A stretch of DNA of 64,000 bases from CAYWKU01 sp964459325 (GTDB lineage: Bacteria; RBG-13-61-14; CAYWKU01). The position numbers were made by a program, and so were the translations under genes. The notes beneath the pieces are model-generated. The model was not told the origin of the DNA and did no database searches. It saw only the letters and a list, made by a program, of their open reading frames with translations. The stretch spans positions 13,890 to 77,889 of the forward strand of contig CAYWKU010000015.1 in NCBI GenBank assembly GCA_964459325.1. Direction: 5' to 3'. Shown one piece after another: positions 56,029 to 64,000 of this stretch (the stretch's first letter is position 1; the number at the start of each line of letters is the position of its first letter).

Positions 56029-56528
56029 CCCCGCCAATGGAAGTTACATCCGAAGGTTACGAGCTGGTAGACAAGGTCGTTCATATCAACCGTGTGGCCA
56101 AGGTGGTAAAAGGTGGACGCCGGTTCGGGTTCACCGCCATTGTGGTTGTCGGCGACAGGCACGGCAAGGTGGGCTACGGTTTCGGAAAGGCCCACGAGGT
56201 GCCCGAGGCCATAAGGAAAGCGGTGGATAAAGCCAAGAAGACCATGTTCGAAGTTCCCGTGGTAAACGGCTCCATACCCCACGAAGTGCTGGGCCGTTAC
56301 GGGGCCGGTAAAGTACTGATAAAACCCGCACGGCCCGGAACGGGAGTCATCGCCGGAGGTGGGGTGCGTGCATTGCTGGAAGCGGTAGGGGTCGAGGACG
56401 TTCTCACAAAATGTATCGGCACCAGGAATGCCTTCAATGCCGTCAGGGCCGCCGCTGAAGGTCTCAAACAACTGCGTACAAAAGAACACAGCGCAAAAAT
56501 AAGAGGAAAACAACAAGAGGAAATATAA
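56025..56528 (+). CDS. rpsE: 30S ribosomal protein S5
   Basis: Accuracy protein at the mRNA entry. It has 167 residues: VVKGGRRFGFTAIVVVGDRH and GVIAGGGVRALLEAVGVED. The start is TTG, eight bases after GGAGGG; the next ATG (56037) is too far from it. Confidence 0.95.
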   Translation: MTPPMEVTSEGYELVDKVVHINRVAKVVKGGRRFGFTAIVVVGDRHGKVGYGFGKAHEVPEAIRKAVDKAKKTMFEVPVVNGSIPHEVLGRYGAGKVLIKPARPGTGVIAGGGVRALLEAVGVEDVLTKCIGTRNAFNAVRAAAEGLKQLRTKEHSAKIRGKQQEEI

Positions 56529-56548
56529 ATTATTTCCGGAGCTGTAAG

Positions 56549-56731
56549 ATGGCGAAGCTGAAAGTAACTCTCGTAAGAAGTCTGATCGGAAAGCACCCCA
56601 AGCACAGGAATATTCTCTGGAGCCTGGGGCTTCGCAAAAGGGGCGCTTCAAATATATTGCCGGATACGCCGGATATCAGGGGCAAGATTTTTCACGTAAA
56701 CCACATGGTATCCGTGGAGGAAGTAAAATGA
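56549..56731 (+). CDS. rpmD: 50S ribosomal protein L30
   Basis: A 60-residue small protein: KLKVTLVRSLIGKHPKHR and FHVNHMVSVEEV. It overlaps rplO by four bases. Confidence 0.95.
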   Translation: MAKLKVTLVRSLIGKHPKHRNILWSLGLRKRGASNILPDTPDIRGKIFHVNHMVSVEEVK

Positions 56732-57174
56732 TAGGCCTGCACAACCTCAAGCCCCCCAAGGGAGCCAAAAAGAAGCGCAAGAGAGTTGGGAGGGGCTACG
56801 CCTCCGGTAAGGGCCTGACCGCCGGACGCGGCACCAAGGGACAGGGCGCCCGCTCGGGCGGAAAAAAGGGCCCCTCCTATGAAGGCGGACAGATGCCCCT
56901 TATCAGGCGGCTTCCCAAACGAGGATTTAAAAATCCCAACAGGGTCGAATATAGGGAAATCAACGTGGGCGTCCTGAACAGGTTCGAGAAAGACAGTGTT
57001 ATAGACCCCGGTTCTTTGAAAGAAGCCGGTTTTATAAAAGGCCACGCCGCCCAGGTGAAAATACTGGGAAACGGCGAACTGGACAGGGCCCTGGTGGTTC
57101 GAGCGCACAAGTTCAGCGCTTCCGCCGAGGAAAAAATACGGGCCGCTGGAGGAACAGTGGAGGTTATCGGCTGA
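56728..57174 (+). CDS. rplO: 50S ribosomal protein L15
   Basis: Late-assembly protein. It has 148 residues: GLHNLKPPKGAKKKRKRVGR, the Gly/Arg-rich GKGLTAGRGTKGQGARSG, and GQMPLIRRLPKRGFKNPNR. Confidence 0.97.
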   Translation: MIGLHNLKPPKGAKKKRKRVGRGYASGKGLTAGRGTKGQGARSGGKKGPSYEGGQMPLIRRLPKRGFKNPNRVEYREINVGVLNRFEKDSVIDPGSLKEAGFIKGHAAQVKILGNGELDRALVVRAHKFSASAEEKIRAAGGTVEVIG

Positions 57175-57177
57175 GTT

Positions 57178-58497
57178 ATGGCCTCCATGGGCAACATCGG
57201 AAAAGTGCCCGAACTCCAGAAGCGGATACTGTTCACCGTGGCTATGCTGGGTGTCTACAGGATAGGCGTTCACGTGCCTACCCCGGGAGTGGACGCCCAG
57301 GTGTTGATGCAGGTTTTCCAGAACGCCCAGAACACCATCCTGGGGTTGTTCAGCACATTCACCGGCGGGGCGTTCCAAAGGATGAGTATATTCGGCCTGG
57401 GCATCATGCCCTATATAAGCGCCTCCATCATCCTCGACCTGCTGACGATGGTCATGCCCCAGCTCGACCGCCTGAAAAAGGAAGGCGAGCAGGGTCGGAA
57501 AAAAATAAAGCAGTACACCCGCTACCTGACGGTCGGACTCTGCGTTCTCCAGGGTTTCGGAATCTCCTTCTGGCTCGAAGGGTTGAACGCGGGAGGCGCG
57601 TCGGTGGTTCCTCACCCGGGATTCGGCTTTCGGCTTTTGACCATGATAACCCTGACGGCGGGAACCACGTTCCTGATGTGGGTGGGCGAGCAGATAACCG
57701 AAAGGGGCATAGGCAACGGCATTAGCCTGCTTATATTCGCCGGAATCGTGGCGGATATGCCCAGCGCCATGGGGCAGCTTATTGTGGGAGCCAAGGAGGG
57801 GCAGTTCAGCCTGCCCATGATTTTCCTGCTCTTGGTTGTCATGGTGGCGGTTATCGGGTTTATCGTTTTTATGGAGAGAGGCCAGAGGCGCATTCCGGTG
57901 CGCTATGCCAAAAGGGTGGTGGGGCGCCGCATGTACGGCGGAATCAACACTCATTTGCCTCTCAAGGTGAACACGGCGGGGGTTATACCTCCCATATTCG
58001 CCATGTCGCTTCTGATGTTCCCGGCCACCGTGGCGAGTATGCTGGGTAACCGCTTCGAGCCGTTGCAGATGTTGGCCGATATTTTCACCCCCACCCACGT
58101 GGTTTACAACGTGGTTTACGTCGGGCTGATAGTATTTTTCTGTTACTTCTATACCGCCGTTGTTTTCAACCCCGTGGACGTCGCGGACAATCTCAAGAAA
58201 CACGGCGGGTACATACCCGGGCAAAGGCCCGGCAAAAACACTGCGGAATATATTGACCGTATATTGACCCGCCTGACCCTGGGAGGAGCGGTTTACGTGT
58301 CGGCGGTGTGCGTGTTGCCCACTATACTGATAGCCCAATTCGGCGTCAGCTTTTACTTCGGCGGCACCGGGTTGCTCATCGTGGTGGGAGTCGCCATGGA
58401 CACCATATCCCAGATAGAGGCGCACTTGCTGTCGCGCAGCTATGAAGGATTCCTGGGCGAAGGCGGTCCGAGAATAAGAGGAAGGAGAGGGCGATAA
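57178..58497 (+). CDS. secY: preprotein translocase subunit SecY
   Basis: The protein-conducting channel. It has 439 residues and ten membrane helices. The plug and pore region (GGAFQRMSIFGLGIMPYISA) and the loop with GQRRIPVRYAKRVVGRRMYG are typical. It shares one base with the adk start (TAATG). Confidence 0.97.
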   Translation: MASMGNIGKVPELQKRILFTVAMLGVYRIGVHVPTPGVDAQVLMQVFQNAQNTILGLFSTFTGGAFQRMSIFGLGIMPYISASIILDLLTMVMPQLDRLKKEGEQGRKKIKQYTRYLTVGLCVLQGFGISFWLEGLNAGGASVVPHPGFGFRLLTMITLTAGTTFLMWVGEQITERGIGNGISLLIFAGIVADMPSAMGQLIVGAKEGQFSLPMIFLLLVVMVAVIGFIVFMERGQRRIPVRYAKRVVGRRMYGGINTHLPLKVNTAGVIPPIFAMSLLMFPATVASMLGNRFEPLQMLADIFTPTHVVYNVVYVGLIVFFCYFYTAVVFNPVDVADNLKKHGGYIPGQRPGKNTAEYIDRILTRLTLGGAVYVSAVCVLPTILIAQFGVSFYFGGTGLLIVVGVAMDTISQIEAHLLSRSYEGFLGEGGPRIRGRRGR

Positions 58498-59144
58498 TGA
58501 CCAGAAACCTGATATTACTGGGTCCCCCCGGCGCGGGAAAGGGCACCCAGGCCAAGAAACTGGTGGATAACTACGGCATTCCACAGATTTCCACCGGCGA
58601 TATACTCCGGAAGGCCGTTAAGGAAGGCACTTCGCTGGGAAAGGAAGCCAAAAGCTACATGGACGCGGGCGAACTCGTGCCGGACAGCGTGGTCATAGGG
58701 ATTATTGAAGAAAGGCTCAAGGAACCCGATTGCAAGGAAGGGTACATACTCGACGGTTTTCCCCGCACCGTCCCGCAGGCCGAAGCATTGGACGGCATTT
58801 TGGAGAAAATGGGGTCGGGTATTGACCACGTGGTCAGTATAGAAGTGCCCGACGGGGAACTCATGAGCCGCCTTACCGGCCGCTGGACATGCCGCAACTG
58901 CGGCGCCATGTTCCACGAAAAAAGCCAGCCTCCCAAGGAGCCGGGAAAATGCGACCATTGCGGAGGCGAGCTGTACCAGCGCGATGATGATAAAGCCGAA
59001 ACCATAAAGGAGCGGCTCAGAGTATATAATTCCCAAACTCAGCCCCTCATCGAATATTACTCGCACAAAGGATTGGTGAGAAAAATCGATGGCATGGGCG
59101 CCGTCGATGAAATCTTTGAAAGAATAAAGAAAGTCGTCGGTTAG
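58497..59144 (+). CDS. adk: adenylate kinase, zinc-lid type
   Basis: Balances ATP, ADP and AMP. It has 215 residues. P-loop GPPGAGKGTQAK. The lid carries four Cys: CRNCG and CDHCG, the structural zinc form. It overlaps secY by one base. Confidence 0.97.
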   Translation: MTRNLILLGPPGAGKGTQAKKLVDNYGIPQISTGDILRKAVKEGTSLGKEAKSYMDAGELVPDSVVIGIIEERLKEPDCKEGYILDGFPRTVPQAEALDGILEKMGSGIDHVVSIEVPDGELMSRLTGRWTCRNCGAMFHEKSQPPKEPGKCDHCGGELYQRDDDKAETIKERLRVYNSQTQPLIEYYSHKGLVRKIDGMGAVDEIFERIKKVVG

Positions 59145-59165
59145 GTTTGGAAAAAGCCCTGTATC

Positions 59166-59936
59166 ATGATCGTTATAAAATCGCCCGAAGAAATAGAACT
59201 GATGCGCAGGGCGAACCGCATCGTGGCGGAAACGCTGGAGGCGATGCGGGAAATGATAAAGCCGGGCGTCTCCACCGCGGACCTGGAGGCCAAGGCGGAG
59301 AAGATGCTGGATAAGGCCGGCGCTTTGCCCGCGTTTAAAGGGTACATGGGCGCCGCAGGGCCGTTTCCGAGCGTCTTGTGCGCAAGCATAAACGACGAGG
59401 TAGTGCACGGCATACCCAGCAAAAAGCGGGTGCTGAAAGAGGGAGATATAATCAGCCTGGATTTCGGCTCGATATGGAAAGGTTACTACGGTGATGCCGC
59501 AATAACCGTCGCCGTCGGAAAAATCGGCAAGGAGGCGCAGAAACTTCTCGAAGTGACCGAAAACTCGCTTCTGAAAGCTATAGATAATCTGAAACCGGGA
59601 AACCGGCTGGATGTCGTGGGAAAAACCATTCAAGGCTACGTCGAAACCAAGGGGTTCAGCGTGGTCAGGCAGTTTGTGGGGCACGGGATAGGAAAAAAGA
59701 TGCACGAAGACCCCCAGATACCCAATTTCGTCGACCCGGGTGGCCCCAAGCCCCGGCTGAAAACAGGCATGGTGCTGGCCATCGAGCCGATGGTCAACGC
59801 CGGGCACTGGGCGGTAAAAGTGCTGGAGGACGGTTGGACTGCCGTTACCGATGACGGAAGCCTGTCCGCTCACTTCGAGCATTCGATAGCCATCGGCGAA
59901 AATGGACCCGAAATTTTGAGCAAGCTCCGGGGATAA
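59166..59936 (+). CDS. map: methionine aminopeptidase type I
   Basis: Removes the first Met from new proteins. It has 256 residues. The five metal ligands are seen: two Asp in LDFGSIWKGYYGDAAIT, a His in GHGIGKKMHEDP, and two Glu in VLAIEPMV and HFEHSIAI. Confidence 0.97.
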   Translation: MIVIKSPEEIELMRRANRIVAETLEAMREMIKPGVSTADLEAKAEKMLDKAGALPAFKGYMGAAGPFPSVLCASINDEVVHGIPSKKRVLKEGDIISLDFGSIWKGYYGDAAITVAVGKIGKEAQKLLEVTENSLLKAIDNLKPGNRLDVVGKTIQGYVETKGFSVVRQFVGHGIGKKMHEDPQIPNFVDPGGPKPRLKTGMVLAIEPMVNAGHWAVKVLEDGWTAVTDDGSLSAHFEHSIAIGENGPEILSKLRG

Positions 59937-59949
59937 TCAGGGTGAATGG

Positions 59950-60207
59950 ATGTCAAGAAGAGACGCCATAGAAGTAGAGGGTAAGGTTCTGGAGAACTTG
60001 CCCAACGCCATGTTCAGAGTGGAGCTGCCCAACGGGCACGAAGTGCTCGCTCATATTTCCGGTAAGATGAGAATGCACTACATAAAAATACAGCCCGGGG
60101 ACAAGGTGACGGTGGAATTGTCACCCTACGACCTGAGCAGGGGAAGGATAACTTTCAGGAAAAAGGAAAGAAGCGGAAAGCCGCCGATGCGGAGGAGAAG
60201 GAAGTGA
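59950..60207 (+). CDS. infA: translation initiation factor IF-1
   Basis: A-site-binding OB-fold protein. It has 85 residues: RDAIEVEGKVLENLPNAMFR and LANGHEVLAHISGKMR-like GHEVLAHISGKMRMHYIKI. A basic tail (SGKPPMRRRRK) makes it about 12 longer than usual. Its stop overlaps the rpmJ start. Confidence 0.95.
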   Translation: MSRRDAIEVEGKVLENLPNAMFRVELPNGHEVLAHISGKMRMHYIKIQPGDKVTVELSPYDLSRGRITFRKKERSGKPPMRRRRK

Positions 60208-60317
60208 AAGTAAGGGCAAGCGTAAAGAAAATATGCGACAAGTGCAAAATCATCCGCCGAAAGGGTTCGCTGCGGGTGATATGCGAAAACCCCAAGCATA
60301 AGCAGCGGCAGGGATAG
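60204..60317 (+). CDS. rpmJ: 50S ribosomal protein L36
   Basis: A 37-residue zinc-type L36: CDKC, then one Cys and a His (CENPKH). The start is GTG, overlapping the infA stop (GTGA). It is shorter than most gene-calling limits. Confidence 0.93.
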   Translation: MKVRASVKKICDKCKIIRRKGSLRVICENPKHKQRQG

Positions 60318-60339
60318 GGCCGCTCGAGGAGGAGCGAAA

Positions 60340-60717
60340 GTGGCACGTATCGCAGGAGTTGACTTGCCGCGAAACAAGCCGATGGAGCTGGCGCTTACCT
60401 ACATCCACGGTATAGGGCGAAGTTCGTCCAGGCAAATATTAGAAGAAGCGGGTATCGACCCCCGCAAAAGAACGGACGAGCTAAACGAGACCGAGATAGC
60501 GAGTATCCGCGAGGTTATCGACAGGGATTTCGTGGTCGAAGGTGAACTGCGCAAACAGATGAGCCAGAACATCAAGCGCCTGATGGACCTGGGTTGCTAC
60601 CGGGGGCTCAGGCACCGGCGGGGGTTGCCCGTGCGGGGCCAGAGAACCCACACCAACGCCAGAACCAGGAAGGGCCCGAAAAAAGGTTTGATGGTCAAGA
60701 GAAAGGGAGCCAAGTAA
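60340..60717 (+). CDS. rpsM: 30S ribosomal protein S13
   Basis: Head protein touching P-site tRNA. It has 125 residues: ARIAGVDLPRNKPMELALTY and the C-terminal RHRRGLPVRGQRTHTNARTR. The start is GTG. Confidence 0.97.
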   Translation: MARIAGVDLPRNKPMELALTYIHGIGRSSSRQILEEAGIDPRKRTDELNETEIASIREVIDRDFVVEGELRKQMSQNIKRLMDLGCYRGLRHRRGLPVRGQRTHTNARTRKGPKKGLMVKRKGAK

Positions 60718-60718
60718 A

Positions 60719-61117
60719 ATGGCGAAAGGTAAGCGCCCCGGCAGAACCCGGAAAAAGGTAAAGAAGAACATAGAGACAGGAGTGGTGCACATCCAGGCCA
60801 CCTTCAACAACACCATAGTGACCATCACCGACGAGCGGGGCCATACCGTGGCATGGTCGAGCGCCGGAGTAGAGGGAAGGTTCAAAGGCAGCAGAAAAAG
60901 CACGCCCTATGCCGCGCAGGTCGCTTCATCGGACGCCGCCCGCAAAGCGATGGAGCACGGCATGAAAAACGTGAGCGTGCTCGTAAAGGGCCCCGGGCCC
61001 GGCCGCGAGGCCGCCTTGAGGTCGTTACAGGCAACCGGCCTGAAAATAACCATGATAAAAGACGTTACGCCGATACCCCATAACGGGTGCAGGCCGCCCA
61101 AGCGAAGACGAGTGTAA
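60719..61117 (+). CDS. rpsK: 30S ribosomal protein S11
   Basis: Platform protein. It has 132 residues, with VHIQATFNNTIVTITDERGH and DVTPIPHNGCRPPKRRRV. One base separates it from rpsM. Confidence 0.97.
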   Translation: MAKGKRPGRTRKKVKKNIETGVVHIQATFNNTIVTITDERGHTVAWSSAGVEGRFKGSRKSTPYAAQVASSDAARKAMEHGMKNVSVLVKGPGPGREAALRSLQATGLKITMIKDVTPIPHNGCRPPKRRRV

Positions 61118-61142
61118 AAATCTTTTATGAGGAGGACTATCC

Positions 61143-61769
61143 TTGGCTAGATATACGGGTTCCGTATGCAGGTTCTGTCGAAGAGAAGGGTTGAAGCTCT
61201 ATCTCAAAGGGGAGAGGTGCTATAGCGACAAGTGCAGCGTAGAGCGGAGAAACTACCCTCCCGGGCAGCACGGGCAGGGAAGAGTGAAATTTTCGGAGTA
61301 CGGCCAACAATTGAGGGAAAAGCAGAAGGTTAAAAGGATTTACGGCCTCCTGGAGCACCAGTTCCGGCTTATCTTTCAGGAAGCGGCCCGCAGAAAGGGA
61401 GTGACGGGCGAAAACCTCATACTGCTCCTGGAAAGAAGGCTGGATAATATGGTGCACCGGATGGGTTTCGCCTCCAGCCGCATTCAGGCCAGGTTGTTGG
61501 TGACGCAGGGCCACTTCATGGTAAACGGAAAAAAGGTCGATGTCCCGTCCTATCGGGTCAGGGTGGGAGATAAGATTGCACCCTCCCAGTCCGGGCAGAA
61601 AATCGCCGCTATCAGGGAAAACATGGAAAACGCCCGCAAGAGAGGTCTCCCACGCTGGATAACCGTGGACGAGGAAAAAATGGAAGGCGTGGTAAACGAA
61701 TTCCCAACAAGAGAAGATATCACCATGCCGATGGAGGAACACCTTATAGTTGAGCTTTACTCCAAGTAG
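61143..61769 (+). CDS. rpsD: 30S ribosomal protein S4, zinc-type
   Basis: Body protein and accuracy factor. It has 208 residues. The N-terminal zinc site is CRFC...CYSDKC. The S4 domain has RRLDNMVHRMGFASSRIQAR. The start is TTG with GAGGA just upstream. In many bacteria S4 regulates this operon. Confidence 0.96.
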   Translation: MARYTGSVCRFCRREGLKLYLKGERCYSDKCSVERRNYPPGQHGQGRVKFSEYGQQLREKQKVKRIYGLLEHQFRLIFQEAARRKGVTGENLILLLERRLDNMVHRMGFASSRIQARLLVTQGHFMVNGKKVDVPSYRVRVGDKIAPSQSGQKIAAIRENMENARKRGLPRWITVDEEKMEGVVNEFPTREDITMPMEEHLIVELYSK

Positions 61770-61793
61770 TAGGGTTCCAAACCGGAGGGACAA

Positions 61794-62783
61794 ATGCAGC
61801 AACGCGTCTGGAAAGATTTAATTCGACCCCAAAAACTGGAAGTTGACCCGGAAACCTTCACCGATAAATACGGCAAATTCGTGGGCGAACCTTTCGAAAG
61901 AGGTTTCGGCGTCACCCTCGGTAACGCGCTGAGGCGGGTGCTGCTGAGCTCGCTACAGGGCGCAGCCATCGTCAGCGTGAAAATCGAGGGCGTTCTGCAC
62001 GAGTTCAGCACTATTACCGACGTCGTGGAAGACGTGGCGGAAATTATACTCAACCTCAAGGAAATTCGTGTGAAACTGGACGGAACCAGCCCTCGCACCA
62101 TACGCGTCGACGCAAAAGGCCCCACGGAGGTCAAAGCGGGCGATATTATTCACGATGAGTTCGTGGAAATACTCAACCCCGAGCAGCATGTAGCGACGCT
62201 CGGCGAAAAGGCCAAGTTAAAAATGGAGATGCTGGTCAAAACCGGAAGGGGGTACGTGCCCGCCGAGAAAAACAAGGAAGAAGGCGTGCCCGTTAACACT
62301 ATCCCGATAGACAGCATCTTCAGCCCGGTGAGCAAAGTTAATTTCACGGTTACAAACGCCCGCGTCGGGCAGGTGACGGACTATGACCGCCTCAACATGG
62401 AAGTGTGGACAGACGGAAGCGTAAAACCCGACGACGCCCTGGCTTACGCTGCAAAAATCGTCAAGGAGCAGATGAACATATTCATTAACTTCGAGGAACT
62501 CCCCGAGGACGAAGAAGCCGAATCGGCCATGGGAGACCTCCTCGAAAGGCTCAGAACACCGGTCGAGGAGCTCGAGCTCAGCGTGCGAAGCGCCAATTGC
62601 CTCAAAAACGCCAACATAAAAACCATCGGCGACCTGGTGCAAAAAACAGAATCCGAAATGTTGAAAACCAAAAACTTCGGACGAAAATCACTCAACGAAA
62701 TAAAAGAGCTGCTCGGAGAAATGGGACTCGAGCTCGGAATGAAGCTCAGCCCCGTCATACAGAGGCAGTTGTCGGAAAAGTAA
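61794..62783 (+). CDS. rpoA: RNA polymerase alpha subunit
   Basis: A 329-residue subunit that nucleates polymerase assembly. The N-terminal domain has GFGVTLGNALRRVLLSSLQG. The C-terminal domain (about 240-315) has LELSVRSANCLKNANIKTIG and GRKSLNEIKELLGEMGLELG, which bind UP elements and activators. Confidence 0.97.
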   Translation: MQQRVWKDLIRPQKLEVDPETFTDKYGKFVGEPFERGFGVTLGNALRRVLLSSLQGAAIVSVKIEGVLHEFSTITDVVEDVAEIILNLKEIRVKLDGTSPRTIRVDAKGPTEVKAGDIIHDEFVEILNPEQHVATLGEKAKLKMEMLVKTGRGYVPAEKNKEEGVPVNTIPIDSIFSPVSKVNFTVTNARVGQVTDYDRLNMEVWTDGSVKPDDALAYAAKIVKEQMNIFINFEELPEDEEAESAMGDLLERLRTPVEELELSVRSANCLKNANIKTIGDLVQKTESEMLKTKNFGRKSLNEIKELLGEMGLELGMKLSPVIQRQLSEK

Positions 62784-62804
62784 TATCTACGGCAGGTTTT
62801 AAAA

Positions 62805-63575
62805 ATGAGACATCAGGTAAAAGGAAGAAAACTCAAAAGAACCTCTACGCATCGGAATGCAATGATGCGTAACATGGTGACTTCGCTCCTGGAAAACGAG
62901 CGGATTGAAACCACTGAGGCCAAGGCCAAGGAGTTGCGGGGCGCCGCCGAGCGGATAATCACCCTGGGCAAAAGAGGTTCCCTGCACGCAAGGCGGCAGG
63001 CGCTAAAAGTGGTGAGAAGCGAGACAGTGCTGAAAAAAGTGTTCGACGAGCTCGGGCCGAGGTATAAGGACAGGCCCGGAGGGTATACACGAGTTATAAA
63101 ACTCGGCCCGCGCCTAGGAGATAGCGCCCCCATGAGTGTCATAGAGCTGGTCAAGGAGCCGGTCAAAGCAAAAGGAAAACCCGCGCGCAGAAGAAGAAGG
63201 AGAGCCAGGCCTAAAAGCGAGGCGGCGACCACCATGGAAACCACCGAGGAAAAGGAACAACCCGAAGAGGAAGCGGAATCCAAAACAGAAAAATCCGCCG
63301 CCGCGAAAAAGGCTCAAGAGAAGAAATCCGAAGAAAAGAAACCCGCGCAAAAGAAAACCGCTGCAAAAGAAACAACTGAAAAAAAGTCGGAGAAAAAGAC
63401 CTCTGAGAAAAAATCTCCCGAAAAGAAAACTTCAGCCAAAAAGACTGCTGAGAAAAAAACTACCGGGAAGAAATCGTCTGAAAAGAGTGAAAGCGAAAAG
63501 AAGCCTGCCAAAAAATCCGCGTCTAAGACAAAAAAGAAAACCACCGAAACGTCCGATAAGAATAAGAAAAAATGA
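62805..63575 (+). CDS. rplQ: 50S ribosomal protein L17 with long Lys-rich tail
   Basis: The first 120 residues are a normal L17 (MRHQVKGRKLKRTSTHRNAM, then KDRPGGYTRVIKLGPRLGD). From about 121 to 256 follows a tail that is unique among the ribosomal proteins here. It starts Arg-rich (KPARRRRRRARPK), then acidic, then a run of Lys-Lys repeats of the type EKKT, AKKT and EKKS. It resembles histone H1 or AlgP-type tails and should be disordered and bind nucleic acid. The reading is uninterrupted and has a normal stop. Confidence 0.95.
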   Translation: MRHQVKGRKLKRTSTHRNAMMRNMVTSLLENERIETTEAKAKELRGAAERIITLGKRGSLHARRQALKVVRSETVLKKVFDELGPRYKDRPGGYTRVIKLGPRLGDSAPMSVIELVKEPVKAKGKPARRRRRRARPKSEAATTMETTEEKEQPEEEAESKTEKSAAAKKAQEKKSEEKKPAQKKTAAKETTEKKSEKKTSEKKSPEKKTSAKKTAEKKTTGKKSSEKSESEKKPAKKSASKTKKKTTETSDKNKKK

Positions 63576-63601
63576 CCCACAAGCACTTACAACCTTCGCT
63601 G

Positions 63602-63640
63602 AAAAAGAGTGCTGTCTGAAAAGACGGCGCTTTTTTTCTT
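63602..63640 (+). terminator. intrinsic terminator of the translation supercluster
   Basis: A 16-base stem (63602-63617 with 63622-63637, including a few G-T pairs) with a GAAA tetraloop and a T run inside and after the 3' arm. It lies 27 bases after the rplQ stop. Confidence 0.85.
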
Positions 63641-64000
63641 GGAAATCCGGGAAAACTAAATCTCCGGAAATCTAAATCTGTGACATTAAATCTGTAAATA
63701 CAATACGAATTTATTGCGATTGCACATCCAATTATAGTGTAAATCCGCACGCCATATCGCCATCCCGCCGAAATGCCGGATTCCCGTTTATTTTCGAGAT
63801 GTTACGCAAAAAAGGTTGACTTTTTTTCGAAGTATAGGGGGCAGAAATTTCATTTCTGCATTTTTCACTACTCTCGCGCATAGCATCGAGTCAACTCAAC
63901 TTGCTCGTTCGCTTGCGCAGTAGCATCTGTGGAAAAAAAAATTAAGCGCCGAAGGCGCAAACCAGGTTTTCTTTGCTTCTTTCTTTTTTCCAAAAGAAAG
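63641..64000. other. AT-rich non-coding end of window
   Basis: No convincing gene. It has several TAAATCT-like direct repeats (about 63656-63693), a perfect 8-base inverted repeat with a TTC centre (63841-63859), and a GCGCC/GGCGC hairpin at about 63947-63959. The last 40 bases (TTCTTTGCTTCTTTC and on) recall short intergenic repeats seen in many bacterial genomes, but the window ends before this can be judged. Confidence 0.4.

Overview
The window reads as chromosomal DNA from a free-living diderm (Gram-negative-type) bacterium. It encodes lipoproteins with clear lipoboxes, a RodZ-like protein, a PilF/PilW-like pilotin, a PilC/GspF-type inner-membrane platform protein, a three-TM SecE and zinc-type ribosomal proteins (S4, S14, L24, L33, L36). 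The sequence is moderately GC-rich by eye. The mix resembles Desulfobacterota-like or uncultured candidate-phylum genomes, but I cannot assign a taxon from sequence alone. No rRNA, IS element, prophage or CRISPR array is visible.

Positions 1-29,950 are a patchwork of housekeeping and accessory genes. First come a lipoprotein, an RNA-like locus with a sigma-54-type promoter, and a frameshifted secreted protein. Next are a ferredoxin-nitroreductase, hemB, a cNMP-binding protein, a VKOR-DsbA fusion, gcvH and nadB. A second cNMP-binding protein is coupled to a B12-type radical SAM enzyme, and this is followed by two tandem DUF4139 proteins with an AmrS-type radical SAM enzyme. A pilC-like gene, a membrane sulfatase, a CaiB/BaiF CoA-transferase and a DUF3943 protein follow. 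Then a minus-strand run reads methyltransferase, acidic Pro-rich protein, PilF-like lipoprotein, RodZ-like protein and TPR-metallopeptidase. The part ends with a degraded SPASM fragment followed by tsaD, pyrF and rlmB.

Positions 30,000-63,640 are one essentially unbroken translation and transcription supercluster on the plus strand. Its order is tRNA-Thr, tRNA-Tyr, tRNA-Gly, tRNA-Thr, tuf, rpmG, tRNA-Trp, secE, nusG, rplKAJL, rpoBC, rpsLG, fusA, a second tuf, the S10 and spc ribosomal protein genes, secY, adk, map, infA, rpmJ, rpsMKD, rpoA and rplQ. A strong hairpin terminator ends it. An L10-type leader precedes rplJ and a near-consensus sigma-70 promoter precedes rpsL. The two tuf genes look identical from start codon to just before the stop and use codons unlike their neighbours.

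Points most worth a second look: the sigma-54-promoted structured non-coding locus at about 861-1244; a four-Cys zinc-ribbon insertion in the RNA polymerase beta subunit; ribosomal protein L17 with a roughly 136-residue histone H1-like Lys/Ala/Glu tail; the codon-anomalous tuf twins; and the acidic protein-PilF-RodZ-peptidase cluster. Two genes carry single-base frameshifts in homopolymer runs, which may be real decay or sequence errors.
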